Origin: an uncultured Clostridia bacterium
Lineage (GTDB): Bacteria; Bacillota; Clostridia; Monoglobales; Monoglobaceae
NCBI GenBank assembly: GCA_947625905.1
Contig: CANQQJ010000018.1
Location: 1 to 63,095 of the forward strand
DNA: 63,095 nucleotides
Direction of reading: 5' to 3'
Below the pieces are notes generated by a model. It saw nothing but the letters and a program-made list of their open reading frames with translations, was not told the DNA's origin and did no database searches. Both the position numbers and the translations under genes were made by a program. Shown here in pieces: positions 1-8,929 of this stretch (position 1 is its first letter; each line of letters opens with the position of its first letter).

Positions 1-49
1 CAAGTCAATTTCTGCCTCGGTAAAACAGATTATATTACCGTTTTGGAGT

Positions 50-88
50 TTACACAAAATTCGGGATAGTGCCAAAATAATTTTTCAT
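50..88 (-). pseudogene. possible broken small gene running off the left edge
   Basis: A good ribosome site (AGGAG, complement of about 96-101) lies 8 bases before an ATG at 88 on the minus strand, but the frame stops after 12 codons. Shifting by one base gives an uninterrupted reading to the window edge that ends like a small protein (...GNIICFTEAEIDL). This fits a frameshifted or very short gene, or a leader peptide. The product is not recognised and the true extent is outside the window. Confidence 0.2.
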
Positions 89-113
89 AAGCATCACTCC
101 TTTCTACTTGCCT

Positions 114-132
114 TAAACACAATTTGTGTTTA
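114..132. promoter_or_regulatory. 19-bp perfect inverted repeat, possible operator
   Basis: Arms TAAACACAA and TTGTGTTTA flank a single central T. It lies about 25 bases upstream of the small minus-strand reading frame at 88, where an operator for that gene would be expected. Apart from this, bases 95-320 are AT-rich, with no gene I can support. Confidence 0.3.
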
Positions 133-320
133 GAAAGGAATGAAGCGACCAACCGTCCTTACGTTTTGGCTCTGCCTTTTAGATAGGCATATTTTATTTA
201 TACCCAAATGTTTCTCCACCCGGAATACTCCGCACTTGCAGTTTTAACTGCCAAATATATAATAGCACAAAGCAACAATTTTTTCAAGTTAAAATTCAGT
301 TACACAAATATAGTAATTTA

Positions 321-614
321 TTATATTTTTTCATAAATCACAACTCCCTCTTTGCTTATCGAGTCAAGCAAGTCATCCTGCACGGGTCTGTCAAGATCAA
401 CCACGTCAAATTTTAAAAGCGTGGGCGTCTCGTCCTCCACGTCAAACGCGAAGTTAGTTATGTCCCCGCCCTTTACAGCGATGTCAATATCGCTGCGCGG
501 CGAGTGATCTCCTCTCGCTCTGGAGCCGAAGAGAATAATTTTTTCAATTCCTCGCTTTTTGGCAAAATCCGTTACGGATTCGATAATCTCGTCTCTGAGA
601 CCAAATTTGTTCAT
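321..614 (-). CDS. minimal nucleotidyltransferase (MNT-type, orphan)
   Basis: A 97-residue soluble protein of the pol-beta-like minimal nucleotidyltransferase fold. The defining motif GSRARGDHSPRSDIDIAV (about residues 30-47) has the GS...G...SDID pattern, with both metal-binding aspartates. Such proteins transfer AMP or another nucleotide to a target and usually act as the antitoxin partner of a HEPN toxin. No HEPN partner is seen on either side, so its target is unknown. The ATG at 614 is chosen because GAGG lies 8 bases before it; the longer frame begins at a TTG without a site. The family call is firm and the antitoxin role is only a possibility. Confidence 0.75.
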   Translation of the reverse strand: MNKFGLRDEIIESVTDFAKKRGIEKIILFGSRARGDHSPRSDIDIAVKGGDITNFAFDVEDETPTLLKFDVVDLDRPVQDDLLDSISKEGVVIYEKI

Positions 615-779
615 AACAAAACCTCGTTTCAAATTACACCATAATTATATCTCAGACGGGCGGAAAAATCAACATAAAACAGAAAAAACAAAAATTTTTT
701 GAAATTTTTTAAAAATTCGGGAACTTTTTTAGTGAAGCAGTCGTCATATATAGTGAATGGCTGTTATATGATAGACTTT

Positions 780-906
780 GGGTTTGTTCTCGCGGCGGTA
801 TATCCGCCGCGGAACCGACCCGGAACATAACCCTTCATAAACGGCCAAAAGGCAGCCTCTGATTAAAACGGTATTTGATCAGCGGTTACAAAAAGGGTCG
901 TTTTTT
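780..906 (+). ncRNA. structured 5' leader, candidate cis-regulatory RNA
   Basis: Upstream of the SLH gene at 948 there is a strong GC hairpin (786-815, arms GTTCTCGCGGCGG / CCGCCGCGGAAC). A longer closed domain follows, in which CGACCC (816-821) pairs with GGGTCG (895-900), directly followed by six T. Inside it are small hairpins at about 843-853 (GGCC/GGC) and CTGAT/ATCAG at 859-882. The closing stem plus T-run looks like an intrinsic terminator. GGGT at 780-783 could instead pair with ACCC at 818-821, giving a mutually exclusive alternative. I do not recognise a known riboswitch class. Confidence 0.4.
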
Positions 907-947
907 GTTTTGTCATACTAAATTATTTGAAAGAGGTGTTTTGGAAA

Positions 948-3743
948 ATGAAGATCAACAATTCAAAAAGCTTGCTTAAACGATTATCACTCACGCTTGT
1001 TATCACCGTGATCGCGTCCGTCTTATCCTGCGGCGCGGCTCTTGCCGAGGCCGACGGGGCCGCGGTTATCGGAGACACAGTTTATCCCACGCTCAAGGCG
1101 GCGATCGAGAGCGCCAAAGACGGCGACGTTATAAAGCCCGCGCAGGGCTCGGTCGTTATCGACAGCGGCTGCGAGGCGGCGCTTTCGGGAAACGCCGAAG
1201 TGCGCGGCTTCACGTTCCGCGACGGCGGATATCTTAAGGTTACGGGAAATCACGACTTCGCGCTGAAAGACTGCGTTTTCGCGGCACAAAAACCGTTCAC
1301 CGCGACGGGCGCGGCGATCCCCGTGTCGCTGGCCGTTAACGGAAAGCTGACCGTCACGGGGAACGACTTTTCAAAAGCGGCCGACGGCGCGTACTACAAC
1401 TGCGTTGAAAGCGGCTACGGCGGACAGTACCGCGTGAAAAACGGCAGCTCGTTTTCAAACAACAAGTTCGGCAACGTGCCCGGAAGCGCGATAAGCGTGT
1501 TCGCCGTTGACACAAATGCGAATATCAGCATATCGGGCAACAGCTTTAAAAGCTGCTCAAATCCCGTGCTGCTGGGCAACATGAGATATGAAAAAGTCGC
1601 CGCCGCGTTTGATATGATTGGCAACTCAAAGACCGCCGAGGCGGGATTCGTGACGCTCAACGACAACGGCGCGGACAAGCACGAGATATTCACGGGCTAC
1701 ACCATAAAGATAAACAACTTAAAATGCGGCGCTTCCCGGAAAGTCGCCGAAGGCAACGAGCCCAGCCAATACATAGTAAACAGCAGAGGCGTTATAAATC
1801 CTCCCGATAATATGCCCACGGTCGTATTTAACACCGTACAACCGCCTTCAGCGTCCGCGGAGGCTTCAATTCCCCCGACCGAGGCAGCCGAAACGCCCGC
1901 TGTCACATCCGAGAGCGGCGCGGAAAGCGCCGCTCCGACGGAAACACCCGCAATTGTTCCGACCGCTGTTCCCACGGTTTTACCGACGGAAATACCCGCC
2001 GAGACACCGACTGTCGAGCCGGCGCCGGAGATAAGCGCCGAGCCTTCGGCGCTGCCCGAAGCTTCCGCGGCTCCGAGCGCGGCGCCCGGGCCCGAAGCGG
2101 CCGAGACGCCCGCGCCTTTGCGAACTGTCACGGTACTCGCCTCGAGCGACGTGACCGCTGTCACGATCACCGATATAAACGATCCCTCAAACTCACTGCC
2201 GCTCATGAAGGACGAGGCCGACGGCGCGTTTAAGGGCGCGGTCAGAGACGGATATTATAAAATAATGGCCGAGGCCGCAGATGGCAAAGAAGTAGATCTC
2301 AAAAACAGCAGTCTGACTCTCCTTGTGCGCGGTGGGGACGCGTCCGCGGCGGTCGCCACGATCGAGGCGGGAAATATTGACAAGATCGCGATCAGCTCGC
2401 CGCCGACAAAGCTGACATACAAAGAGGGTGAGAAATTCGAGCCCGCGGGTCTTGAACTCGCCGTGACATATAACGACGGAAACACGCCGCCCGCTGTCGT
2501 CAAATACGACGACAGCACCGCGAAGGATTTCGCCTTTGTCCCCGCTCTCGACGCCGCGCTGCCGAACTCCAACCCCTACGACAGCGGCAGAACAATGACC
2601 GTTATATACGGCAACAGGGCGGCCGAGATAACTCTTGACTATATCCTGAGCGCCGCCGCGGCATACGTGACCGCTCCCGACGTCAACAAGATCGCGAGCA
2701 GCGCCGTGACCGTTCCCGAAAATGCCTGCTACACTGCGGCCGAGGCGGTTTGGAGCCCGACGATATACCCCGGCAGCAATTATAACTACGGCACGATATA
2801 CTATGTGACGATCGAGCTTACCGCCAAGGACGGCTTCACGTTCTCAAACACCGAGGACAGCCCCATGGCGGTCACAGTGAACGACAGACCCGCATCGGTC
2901 GAGAATATCAGCGGGGACGGCAAAAAGCTCACCGCCGTATATCTGTTCCCCAGGACATACGCGCCGGGCGGCTCCTTGAGCAACTCGAACTTCTCAACGG
3001 GCGACAGCGCGCCGAGACCCACGACCAGGCCCGCGCTCAACACCTATGACCATTTCGCTTACATCGTGGGCTATCCGGACGGAAAGATCAGACCCGAGAA
3101 CAACATCACCAGAGACGAGGTTGCGACTATATTCTTCCGCCTCCTGACCGACGGCACACGCGATATCTACTGGACGAGGGTCAACCACTATATCGACGTT
3201 CCCGAGGACCTGTGGTCGAACAACGCCATATCGACGCTGACCAACGCGGGGATCCTGGGCGGCGACGGCACGGCATATTTCAGACCCGCCGACTATATCA
3301 CCCGCGCCGAGTTTGCTACGATAGCCGCCAGATTCAGCGACGCGGTCTCAAGCGGCAGCGGCAAGTTCAGAGACGTGAACGGACACTGGTCGGAGGAATA
3401 CGTGGAGATCGCCGCCGAGGAAGGCTGGATACAGGGCTACGAGGACGGCACCTTCAAGCCCGACCAGAACATAACCCGCGCCGAGGCGATGACCATCGTC
3501 AACAACGTGCTTGAGAGAAAAGTCCACGCGAGCGGCCTGATCTCGGGCATGGCGACATGGTCCGACAACAGGAACACAAGCGAGTGGTACTACGCAGCGG
3601 TGCAGGAAGCGACCAACACCCACAACTACAAGCGCTCGCGCAACACCGAGTACGAGACCTGGACCGAGATAGGCGACAACCCCGACTGGGTCAAGCTTGA
3701 GCAGCAATGGTCCTCCTCCGGCAGCGCCGGCAGCATAAATTAA
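948..3743 (+). CDS. secreted SLH-anchored beta-helix/Ig-like surface protein
   Basis: A 931-residue exported cell-surface protein. Residues 1-34 form a signal peptide ending near GAALAEA. Residues about 38-290 read as a right-handed parallel beta-helix (repeated short G-N-x-F turns, as in polysaccharide-binding or lyase-like folds). A Pro/Thr/Ala/Glu-rich linker covers about 300-390. About 470-560 resembles a bacterial Ig-like group 3 domain (PPTKLTYKEGEKFEPAGLEL). Three SLH repeats at about 700, 748 and 807 (GYPDGKIRPENNITRDE, GDGTAYFRPADYITRAE, GYEDGTFKPDQNITRAE) bind pyruvylated cell-wall polymer. The ATG at 948 is preferred over a TTG at 927, with GAGGTG 11 bases upstream. The ligand is unknown. 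A possible regulatory leader precedes it and a strong terminator follows. Confidence 0.8.
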   Translation: MKINNSKSLLKRLSLTLVITVIASVLSCGAALAEADGAAVIGDTVYPTLKAAIESAKDGDVIKPAQGSVVIDSGCEAALSGNAEVRGFTFRDGGYLKVTGNHDFALKDCVFAAQKPFTATGAAIPVSLAVNGKLTVTGNDFSKAADGAYYNCVESGYGGQYRVKNGSSFSNNKFGNVPGSAISVFAVDTNANISISGNSFKSCSNPVLLGNMRYEKVAAAFDMIGNSKTAEAGFVTLNDNGADKHEIFTGYTIKINNLKCGASRKVAEGNEPSQYIVNSRGVINPPDNMPTVVFNTVQPPSASAEASIPPTEAAETPAVTSESGAESAAPTETPAIVPTAVPTVLPTEIPAETPTVEPAPEISAEPSALPEASAAPSAAPGPEAAETPAPLRTVTVLASSDVTAVTITDINDPSNSLPLMKDEADGAFKGAVRDGYYKIMAEAADGKEVDLKNSSLTLLVRGGDASAAVATIEAGNIDKIAISSPPTKLTYKEGEKFEPAGLELAVTYNDGNTPPAVVKYDDSTAKDFAFVPALDAALPNSNPYDSGRTMTVIYGNRAAEITLDYILSAAAAYVTAPDVNKIASSAVTVPENACYTAAEAVWSPTIYPGSNYNYGTIYYVTIELTAKDGFTFSNTEDSPMAVTVNDRPASVENISGDGKKLTAVYLFPRTYAPGGSLSNSNFSTGDSAPRPTTRPALNTYDHFAYIVGYPDGKIRPENNITRDEVATIFFRLLTDGTRDIYWTRVNHYIDVPEDLWSNNAISTLTNAGILGGDGTAYFRPADYITRAEFATIAARFSDAVSSGSGKFRDVNGHWSEEYVEIAAEEGWIQGYEDGTFKPDQNITRAEAMTIVNNVLERKVHASGLISGMATWSDNRNTSEWYYAAVQEATNTHNYKRSRNTEYETWTEIGDNPDWVKLEQQWSSSGSAGSIN

Positions 3744-3746
3744 ATA

Positions 3747-3779
3747 AAATACCCCTCCTTCTAAAGGAGGGGTATTTTT
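3747..3779. terminator. bidirectional intrinsic terminator
   Basis: A long perfect stem (AAAATACCCCTCCTT / AAGGAGGGGTATTTT) with a short loop lies immediately after the SLH gene stop. A/T tracts on both sides let it also end the converging ECF operon from the minus strand. Confidence 0.85.
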
Positions 3780-3780
3780 C

Positions 3781-3842
3781 CAAGAGCCCGTAGGGACGGA
3801 TATCATCCGCCCGCCCTATTCGCTATTCACTAATCACTACGT
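3781..3842. repeat. dispersed intergenic repeat, copy 1
   Basis: It contains a GGGACGGATATCATCCGCCC palindrome and, on the minus strand, GTGATTAGTGAATAGCGAATAG. Both motifs recur in other intergenic gaps of this window (42598-42665, 8978-9008, 52174-52206). It fills the gap between converging genes. Confidence 0.65.
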
Positions 3843-6266
3843 TTATATAAACGAATTTTTTTCTTTTAGAAGAAGGCCGTATTTTTTCTTTACTCGGTCT
3901 AATTTGCCAAGCATTGGCTTTGCGAGAAGGGCGAGGAAGATCACGGTTGAAAGGCCATGTATCGCGTCAAAGGGCAGGCCCGTCAGGTAGCACGCGGCAA
4001 GAACCGTGCCGTTTATCTCGCTACCCGCCATGATAAGCGACGCGGGATTCATTATTCCGCCGTACACTATCACCGTCGTCAGGAACCCGAACACGCACAC
4101 CGGAACGGGCGTTTTGGGCAGCGCCTCTTTTTTGTACATAAATCCCGCCAACAGTCCGACCGCGCCCATCGCCAGCATCTGCCAGGGTGTCCACGGCCCC
4201 TGACCCACGAACATATTTGACACGAACGCGGTTATCACGCCGATCATAAAACCCCGCTGGCTCCCGAGCGCCATGCCCGCGATTATGATTATCGCCAGCG
4301 TCGGCTTGAACTGCGGCACCATGTAAAACGCCACTCTGCCGACCACCGCCAGCGCGCACAGCACAGATATCGTCACAAGCTCGCGCGCTTTGGGCTTTCG
4401 CCCCTCGAACATGATGACAAACGGCAGTATCGCCAAAATGATAAGCGCCGCGCTGATATAGTAATACGGTCTGCTTGGGATATACTTCGTTCCCAAGAAT
4501 ATCACAAGCGGCATCAGCAGCACCGAGAGTATCGAAAAGAAAACCGAGCCTTTGGCTGCGCCGTCCGACATGGTGCCGCTTTTTATCCGCTCCATTTTTT
4601 CGGTATTGGGCGGCTGCGTTTTTTTCGGCGGCTTGGGCTTTGCGTCGGTCGGCGCGGGAGAGCCGCCTATGGCGTAGATCACGTCGTCGGCCGTGATGGC
4701 GTCGTCTATGATATGCCTTGAAATACGGTTGGCCGCGGTGGTGTAGAAATTATTGCCCGAGAAAAACGCGCGCGGCTCGTCTTTTGATATTATCTCGCCG
4801 TCAAACAAAAACGCGCAGTTGTCGGCGTATGACGCGCAGAACTCGATATCATGCGAAACCATGATTATCGAGATGCCGCGGAGCTTAAGACTCAGCAGTA
4901 TACCCGCCAGCTTTTTCTTAAAGTGGGCGTCGAGGCCCTTTGTGGGCTCGTCCAGCAGCAGTATCCTCGGCCGCCTCAGCATCACCTTTGCCAGAGCCGC
5001 GCGCTGCTGCTCGCCGCCCGACAGGTCGTACGGGTGCATATAAAGAAGATCGTTTAAATCGCACAGCTTTATCACACTATGGAGATAGCCGTCGTCTTTG
5101 AGCGACACACCCTGCATCAGATCGTCGGCCACGGTATCTTTTTCAAATATTGTCGTGGGGTCCTGGGGCAGCAGGCACACGCGGTTGCCCATGTCGTAGA
5201 CCTTGCCGCGGTAGGGCGTGTTGTTGCCCGAGAGTATGGACAAAAACGTGGTCTTGCCAACTCCGGTGCTGCCCACAAGCGCCTGCCACTCGCCGCTGTG
5301 CAGCGTCAGCGAGATGTTTTTCAGTATGTCGTTTTCGCGTTTTTCGTATCTGAACCAAATATTTTTGGCGGCCAGCACGGTCTCGTCGGTCTTGTAGCCG
5401 AGTTTTTTCACCGGGACGGGCCGTATCTTTTTGTTTTTGACGTATTCGCTTATCCACTCCCTGCCCTCGCGGACCGTGAGCGGACAGTTTTTGCCGCTGT
5501 CAACCGAGGCGAAAATGCGCGCCGGGGTCGGCATAGCGAGAAACATCTCGCTGCCCTCGTTCCTAAGCTGCATGATAACGTTTCTCGGCTCATTGTCGGC
5601 TATGATCCTGCCGTCCTCCATGACGATCATGCGGTCGGATATCGGCACGACCTCCTCAAGATTGTGGGCGGATATGAGTATCGCGGTGCCGAACTCAAGA
5701 TTGATCTTGAGCAGCATCTGCATGAAGTCTCCCGCCGAGATCGGGTCAAGCTGCGCCGTGGGCTCGTCAAGTATCAGGATCTTCGGCTCAAGCACCATGA
5801 CCGACGCCAGGCTCAGCAGCTGCCGCTGTCCGCCCGACAGAGTGCACGTGTCGCGGTAGAACCAGGACTGCAGCCCGAAAAAGCTGGCCATTTCCGAGAC
5901 CCTCAGGCGGATCTCGTCGGTGTCGTAGCCCAGGCTTTCAAGCCCGAACGCCATCTCGTGCCAGACCTTGTCGGTCACTATCTGGTTCTCGGCCTTCTGC
6001 ATGACAAAGCCGATGTCCGACGCCTGGACCTCGGGCGGGACCTTGTCAAGCTCGGCACCGCGGAACTTGACCGAGCCCGAGCGGTAACCGCCGGGTAAGA
6101 GGCTCGTTTTGAGCTGTTTTAAGAGGCTGGTCTTTCCGCAGCCCGATTTTCCGCACAGGGTTATGAACTCTCCGCTGTGTATATCAAAGCTGATATCCCG
6201 CAGGGCGAAGCCGTTCCGCCCGTTGGTGTAGGAAAAGTTCAGATCCTTGATCGAAAATAGTTCCAT
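3843..6266 (-). CDS. fused ECF vitamin transporter: EcfA-EcfA-S component
   Basis: An 807-residue single chain combining both ATPases and a substrate-binding membrane subunit of an energy-coupling-factor importer. The first ATPase has Walker A GKSGCGKT at residues 39-46 and signature LSGGQ with Walker B LILDEP. The second has GSTGVGKT (about residue 330), signature LSGGEQQ and LLLDEP. After a Pro/Lys linker, about residues 600-800 hold roughly six hydrophobic segments typical of an S component (KPTLAIIIIAGMALG). The start at 6266 (GGAGG before ATG) overlaps the end of ecfT by 28 bases, so the two are co-translated. It is last in a four-gene operon with a toroid protein and a DUF4430 lipoprotein. 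This suggests a cobalamin-like substrate, as known for the S component CbrT; the substrate is inferred and other vitamins are possible. Confidence 0.85.
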   Translation of the reverse strand: MELFSIKDLNFSYTNGRNGFALRDISFDIHSGEFITLCGKSGCGKTSLLKQLKTSLLPGGYRSGSVKFRGAELDKVPPEVQASDIGFVMQKAENQIVTDKVWHEMAFGLESLGYDTDEIRLRVSEMASFFGLQSWFYRDTCTLSGGQRQLLSLASVMVLEPKILILDEPTAQLDPISAGDFMQMLLKINLEFGTAILISAHNLEEVVPISDRMIVMEDGRIIADNEPRNVIMQLRNEGSEMFLAMPTPARIFASVDSGKNCPLTVREGREWISEYVKNKKIRPVPVKKLGYKTDETVLAAKNIWFRYEKRENDILKNISLTLHSGEWQALVGSTGVGKTTFLSILSGNNTPYRGKVYDMGNRVCLLPQDPTTIFEKDTVADDLMQGVSLKDDGYLHSVIKLCDLNDLLYMHPYDLSGGEQQRAALAKVMLRRPRILLLDEPTKGLDAHFKKKLAGILLSLKLRGISIIMVSHDIEFCASYADNCAFLFDGEIISKDEPRAFFSGNNFYTTAANRISRHIIDDAITADDVIYAIGGSPAPTDAKPKPPKKTQPPNTEKMERIKSGTMSDGAAKGSVFFSILSVLLMPLVIFLGTKYIPSRPYYYISAALIILAILPFVIMFEGRKPKARELVTISVLCALAVVGRVAFYMVPQFKPTLAIIIIAGMALGSQRGFMIGVITAFVSNMFVGQGPWTPWQMLAMGAVGLLAGFMYKKEALPKTPVPVCVFGFLTTVIVYGGIMNPASLIMAGSEINGTVLAACYLTGLPFDAIHGLSTVIFLALLAKPMLGKLDRVKKKYGLLLKEKNSFI

Positions 6267-7126
6267 TTTATATCCTCCGTAAGGTTGATTATCATCGGGG
6301 TCACGCACAGCAGTGCGTAGCATATATATCCGTATATCGAGATCGGCGTGACGCTCAGCTCATAGTAGGGATAGTATGAAACTTTGGCGCAGCCTATCAC
6401 CGTCAGAAAGATCTGCGCGCCTATCAAAACTATCAGCGCGGCCAGCACAATGCCGTCCCTTGAATAAAATCGGTAGCGGGAAAACGCGGTCCTCCCCTTT
6501 AAGCCGTAGCCGCGTGCGTTCATCGAGTCGGCCGTGATTATCGAGTTTTCAAGCGACCATGTGAGCATTATCGAAAACACGTTCGTGCCGCGTTTGATCT
6601 TTGAGAAAAATCCGTTTTTGCCGTCCGCCTTTCTGAGGCTGCACTGCGCGGCCGCCACGCTTTGGTGCTGCCTGCGCAGCATGGGTATAAAGCGGAGCAC
6701 CATCGAGAGTATCAGAGACAGCGAGGGGATTATCCGCCCGAACAGATAGATAAACTTGTCCGACGTGATAACGCGGTTAAAGCAGAAAAACCAAAGAATA
6801 ACGTCGGCCAGCAGCGCCGCGGCGGTTACGCCGTAGACTATCGACTCAAGCGTTATAGGGTTGCCGGTCGGCAGATAGCACAGGATCGTCATTCCGTTGT
6901 GGTTAAACGCGACGTTCACCAGCGCGGCGAAAAGCGCGATCGGCAGTATCATCAAAAAGCTGAATTTCAGGGACTTTTTGCCGTCCAGATATATCGAGTA
7001 GATCAGCGCCGCCGCCAGCGATATCAGCACGAGAGGCGGACTCATATAGACGGCGGAAAAGATTATCACCGCCGCGAAATATATGAAGTTGATCAGCGGA
7101 TGGAACCGCGAGAACTCATCGCGCAT
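6239..7126 (-). CDS. ecfT: ECF transporter transmembrane scaffold EcfT
   Basis: A 295-residue integral membrane protein with about five to six hydrophobic helices. The cytoplasmic coupling region contains the family motif NARGYG (about residue 205), which seats in the ATPase groove. The first coupling motif is less canonical (AAQCSLRKA). EcfT transmits ATP hydrolysis to the substrate-binding S subunit. A GGAG site lies before the ATG. It follows the DUF4430 lipoprotein by 22 bases and overlaps the fused EcfA-EcfA-S gene, so it is dedicated to that partner rather than being a shared group II module, as far as this window shows. Confidence 0.85.
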   Translation of the reverse strand: MRDEFSRFHPLINFIYFAAVIIFSAVYMSPPLVLISLAAALIYSIYLDGKKSLKFSFLMILPIALFAALVNVAFNHNGMTILCYLPTGNPITLESIVYGVTAAALLADVILWFFCFNRVITSDKFIYLFGRIIPSLSLILSMVLRFIPMLRRQHQSVAAAQCSLRKADGKNGFFSKIKRGTNVFSIMLTWSLENSIITADSMNARGYGLKGRTAFSRYRFYSRDGIVLAALIVLIGAQIFLTVIGCAKVSYYPYYELSVTPISIYGYICYALLCVTPMIINLTEDIKWNYFRSRI

Positions 7127-7148
7127 AATTCGCTCCTTTTTATATATT

Positions 7149-7940
7149 TTACAGGTCTATATCATTGCCGAGATCAAGTGTGTAGTACCAGCGCACATCG
7201 TCGCCGGGGTTCACGGGTGTTTTGTCGCAGCCGACGCTCGGCCTCTCGCCGTTCACGAAGTAGACCCAGCCCGAGTTTGAGCCGCAGTCGAACTCATACA
7301 GCGAGTTTATGCCCTCGACGTATTTTGAGCCGAAGCCCGCCGACGAGGAAAACTCCATCGGTATGCCGCCGCTCCGCGTCACCCGCGCCAGTATGTCAAA
7401 CACGCTGTCGCCCTCTGAAAGCTCGACGCTCCCCGAGAATATGACGCCGCTTCGCGGCAGCGCATCTCTCAGCTTTTCGGGCAGATTCGGGGAGCTCAGC
7501 GCCTTTGAGCAGTCGATCAGAAAGGCACAGGAGTTCTGCTTATTTTCGGGCTCTGACTGCTCGGGCGCATTTTGATTCGGAGGAGCCGCGTTTTTCTCGG
7601 TTCGGCTCTCTTCCGAATTGCTGTCCTCCGCGGAATCGCCGTCCGCCGCGCCGACTCTCTCGGGCGCACTTTCACTTTGAGTTTGCTCCGGTTCATTTTC
7701 GTCTCTTTCTTCGGTCGGCTGCTCCGCTCTTTTCGATGGAGACGCGGTCTCAACCGCCGCGTTAGCCGGAGAAGAGTTTTTTTGTGCCGAAAACCGGCTT
7801 TCGGCTCTGTCACCGTCCGAATCTCCGCCTAAAGCCGAAGCCGAAAAAGCGCCGCTCACCGTCTCGCCACCGTCCTTGCCGCAGCCGCACAGCCCGAGGC
7901 ACAGCAGGGCGCTCAAAAAAATTATTATCGCTTTTTTCAT
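7149..7940 (-). CDS. DUF4430 (transcobalamin C-terminal-like) lipoprotein
   Basis: A 263-residue exported lipoprotein. The signal peptide ends in a lipobox-like LCGC, so Cys20 would be lipidated and the protein tethered outside the membrane. Residues about 30-135 are a Ser/Glu/Asn-rich spacer. The C-terminal about 125 residues form a DUF4430 domain, with the hallmark string GSNSGWVYFVNGERPSVGCD and a following NPGDDVRWYYT strand. The same family forms the small beta domain of intrinsic factor and transcobalamin, which closes over bound cobalamin. It starts 3 bases after the toroid gene stop, so translation is coupled. I infer that it pairs with that protein to hold a corrinoid above the ECF transporter. 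Confidence 0.8.
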   Translation of the reverse strand: MKKAIIIFLSALLCLGLCGCGKDGGETVSGAFSASALGGDSDGDRAESRFSAQKNSSPANAAVETASPSKRAEQPTEERDENEPEQTQSESAPERVGAADGDSAEDSNSEESRTEKNAAPPNQNAPEQSEPENKQNSCAFLIDCSKALSSPNLPEKLRDALPRSGVIFSGSVELSEGDSVFDILARVTRSGGIPMEFSSSAGFGSKYVEGINSLYEFDCGSNSGWVYFVNGERPSVGCDKTPVNPGDDVRWYYTLDLGNDIDL

Positions 7941-7943
7941 AGG

Positions 7944-8900
7944 TTATTCTCTCGCGCTCTCAAGGTACATTTGATTCGCATCGAACCACAGGGTGTCATA
8001 GATCAGCGTCCGCCGATCCGCGCGCGGCTCGGTCAGAGCCAGCAGCGCCTGCTCGGCCGCCATTTGGTCGGGCGCGCCGCCCTCGATAACGTGAAGATAC
8101 GCGCCGCCGCGGGAGCGAAAACGCTCGAGAGCCGTTTTTGTGGTGTTTCCGTTTTTGGTGAAAAATCTGTTGTCGTCGGGCAGGCCGTACCGCCGCATGG
8201 CGATCATGACCTGCGCAGTGGTCTCGCAGCAGGCCGCCTCGCCCAAAGTCTCGGAAAAGCTGCCGTCTCCGTTCTGGACCGACGAGAGATACAAAAACGC
8301 GCGGTTTATCGCGCGGTCGATGTCAACGCCGCTATCTTGCAGACAGAGCGCGGAGATCGCCATTGCGGTCACATCGGCGTCGGGTTTATCGTCGGACAGA
8401 CCGAAAGAGCCGTCTTTGTTCTGGCGGCTTAAAATATAGTCAATGTATCTGTCGCGAGTGTTTGTGTCGGTATCTCCGAGGGCCGATTTTGCTTCAAGAG
8501 CGAATATCGCGCCGTTGATGCCCTGAGAGGTGACGCTGTCAAAGTCGTTTATGCGGGAGAGCAAATCAAATTTGCCGCTCTCGCCCAGCTCGACCAGCGC
8601 CAGAGCGATACGCGAATACTCGGTGTAGCGTCTGCCCAGATCGCCGCCGCTCTCGCTCATGCGCGCGTCCAGATTTCTGAGATACGCGTCAAAATAAGCG
8701 CCGCTCGCGGCATTCGCGCGGTGCAGGCCGATAACGGCCCACTCGCCGCCCACCGATCCCGGAGACGGATTCGGCGCCGCCGACATTATATATGCCGCGG
8801 TCTCCGCAATATCGGCCTCGTCCTCGGCGCAAAACGCCGAAACAGACCCCGCCGCCAGAACCGCCGCTAAAAATAAAATAAATATCCGCTTGATCTTCAT
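7944..8900 (-). CDS. secreted alpha/alpha-toroid (terpene-cyclase/transcobalamin-like) protein
   Basis: A 318-residue protein with a clear signal peptide (cleavage near SAFCAED). The mature part is made of paired helices separated by glycine turns: QNKDGSFGLSD, then VTAMAISAL, QNGDGSFSE, then TTAQVMIAM, and DQMAAEQALLAL. This pattern is typical of the prenyltransferase/squalene-cyclase alpha/alpha barrel. In vertebrate B12 carriers this barrel is the large cobalamin-binding domain. The start at 8900 is preferred (CGGAGG before ATG); the longer frame has no site. First gene of the operon, behind a consensus promoter. No cyclase catalytic Asp motif is evident, which fits a binding rather than an enzymatic role. 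Confidence 0.7.
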   Translation of the reverse strand: MKIKRIFILFLAAVLAAGSVSAFCAEDEADIAETAAYIMSAAPNPSPGSVGGEWAVIGLHRANAASGAYFDAYLRNLDARMSESGGDLGRRYTEYSRIALALVELGESGKFDLLSRINDFDSVTSQGINGAIFALEAKSALGDTDTNTRDRYIDYILSRQNKDGSFGLSDDKPDADVTAMAISALCLQDSGVDIDRAINRAFLYLSSVQNGDGSFSETLGEAACCETTAQVMIAMRRYGLPDDNRFFTKNGNTTKTALERFRSRGGAYLHVIEGGAPDQMAAEQALLALTEPRADRRTLIYDTLWFDANQMYLESARE

Positions 8901-8929
8901 AATAATTTCCTCCGTGTTTTGTACCCTAT

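Noticed and set aside
5079..6098. 339-residue plus-strand ORF
   Set aside because: Shadow of the ABC ATPase gene, with no ribosome site or domain.
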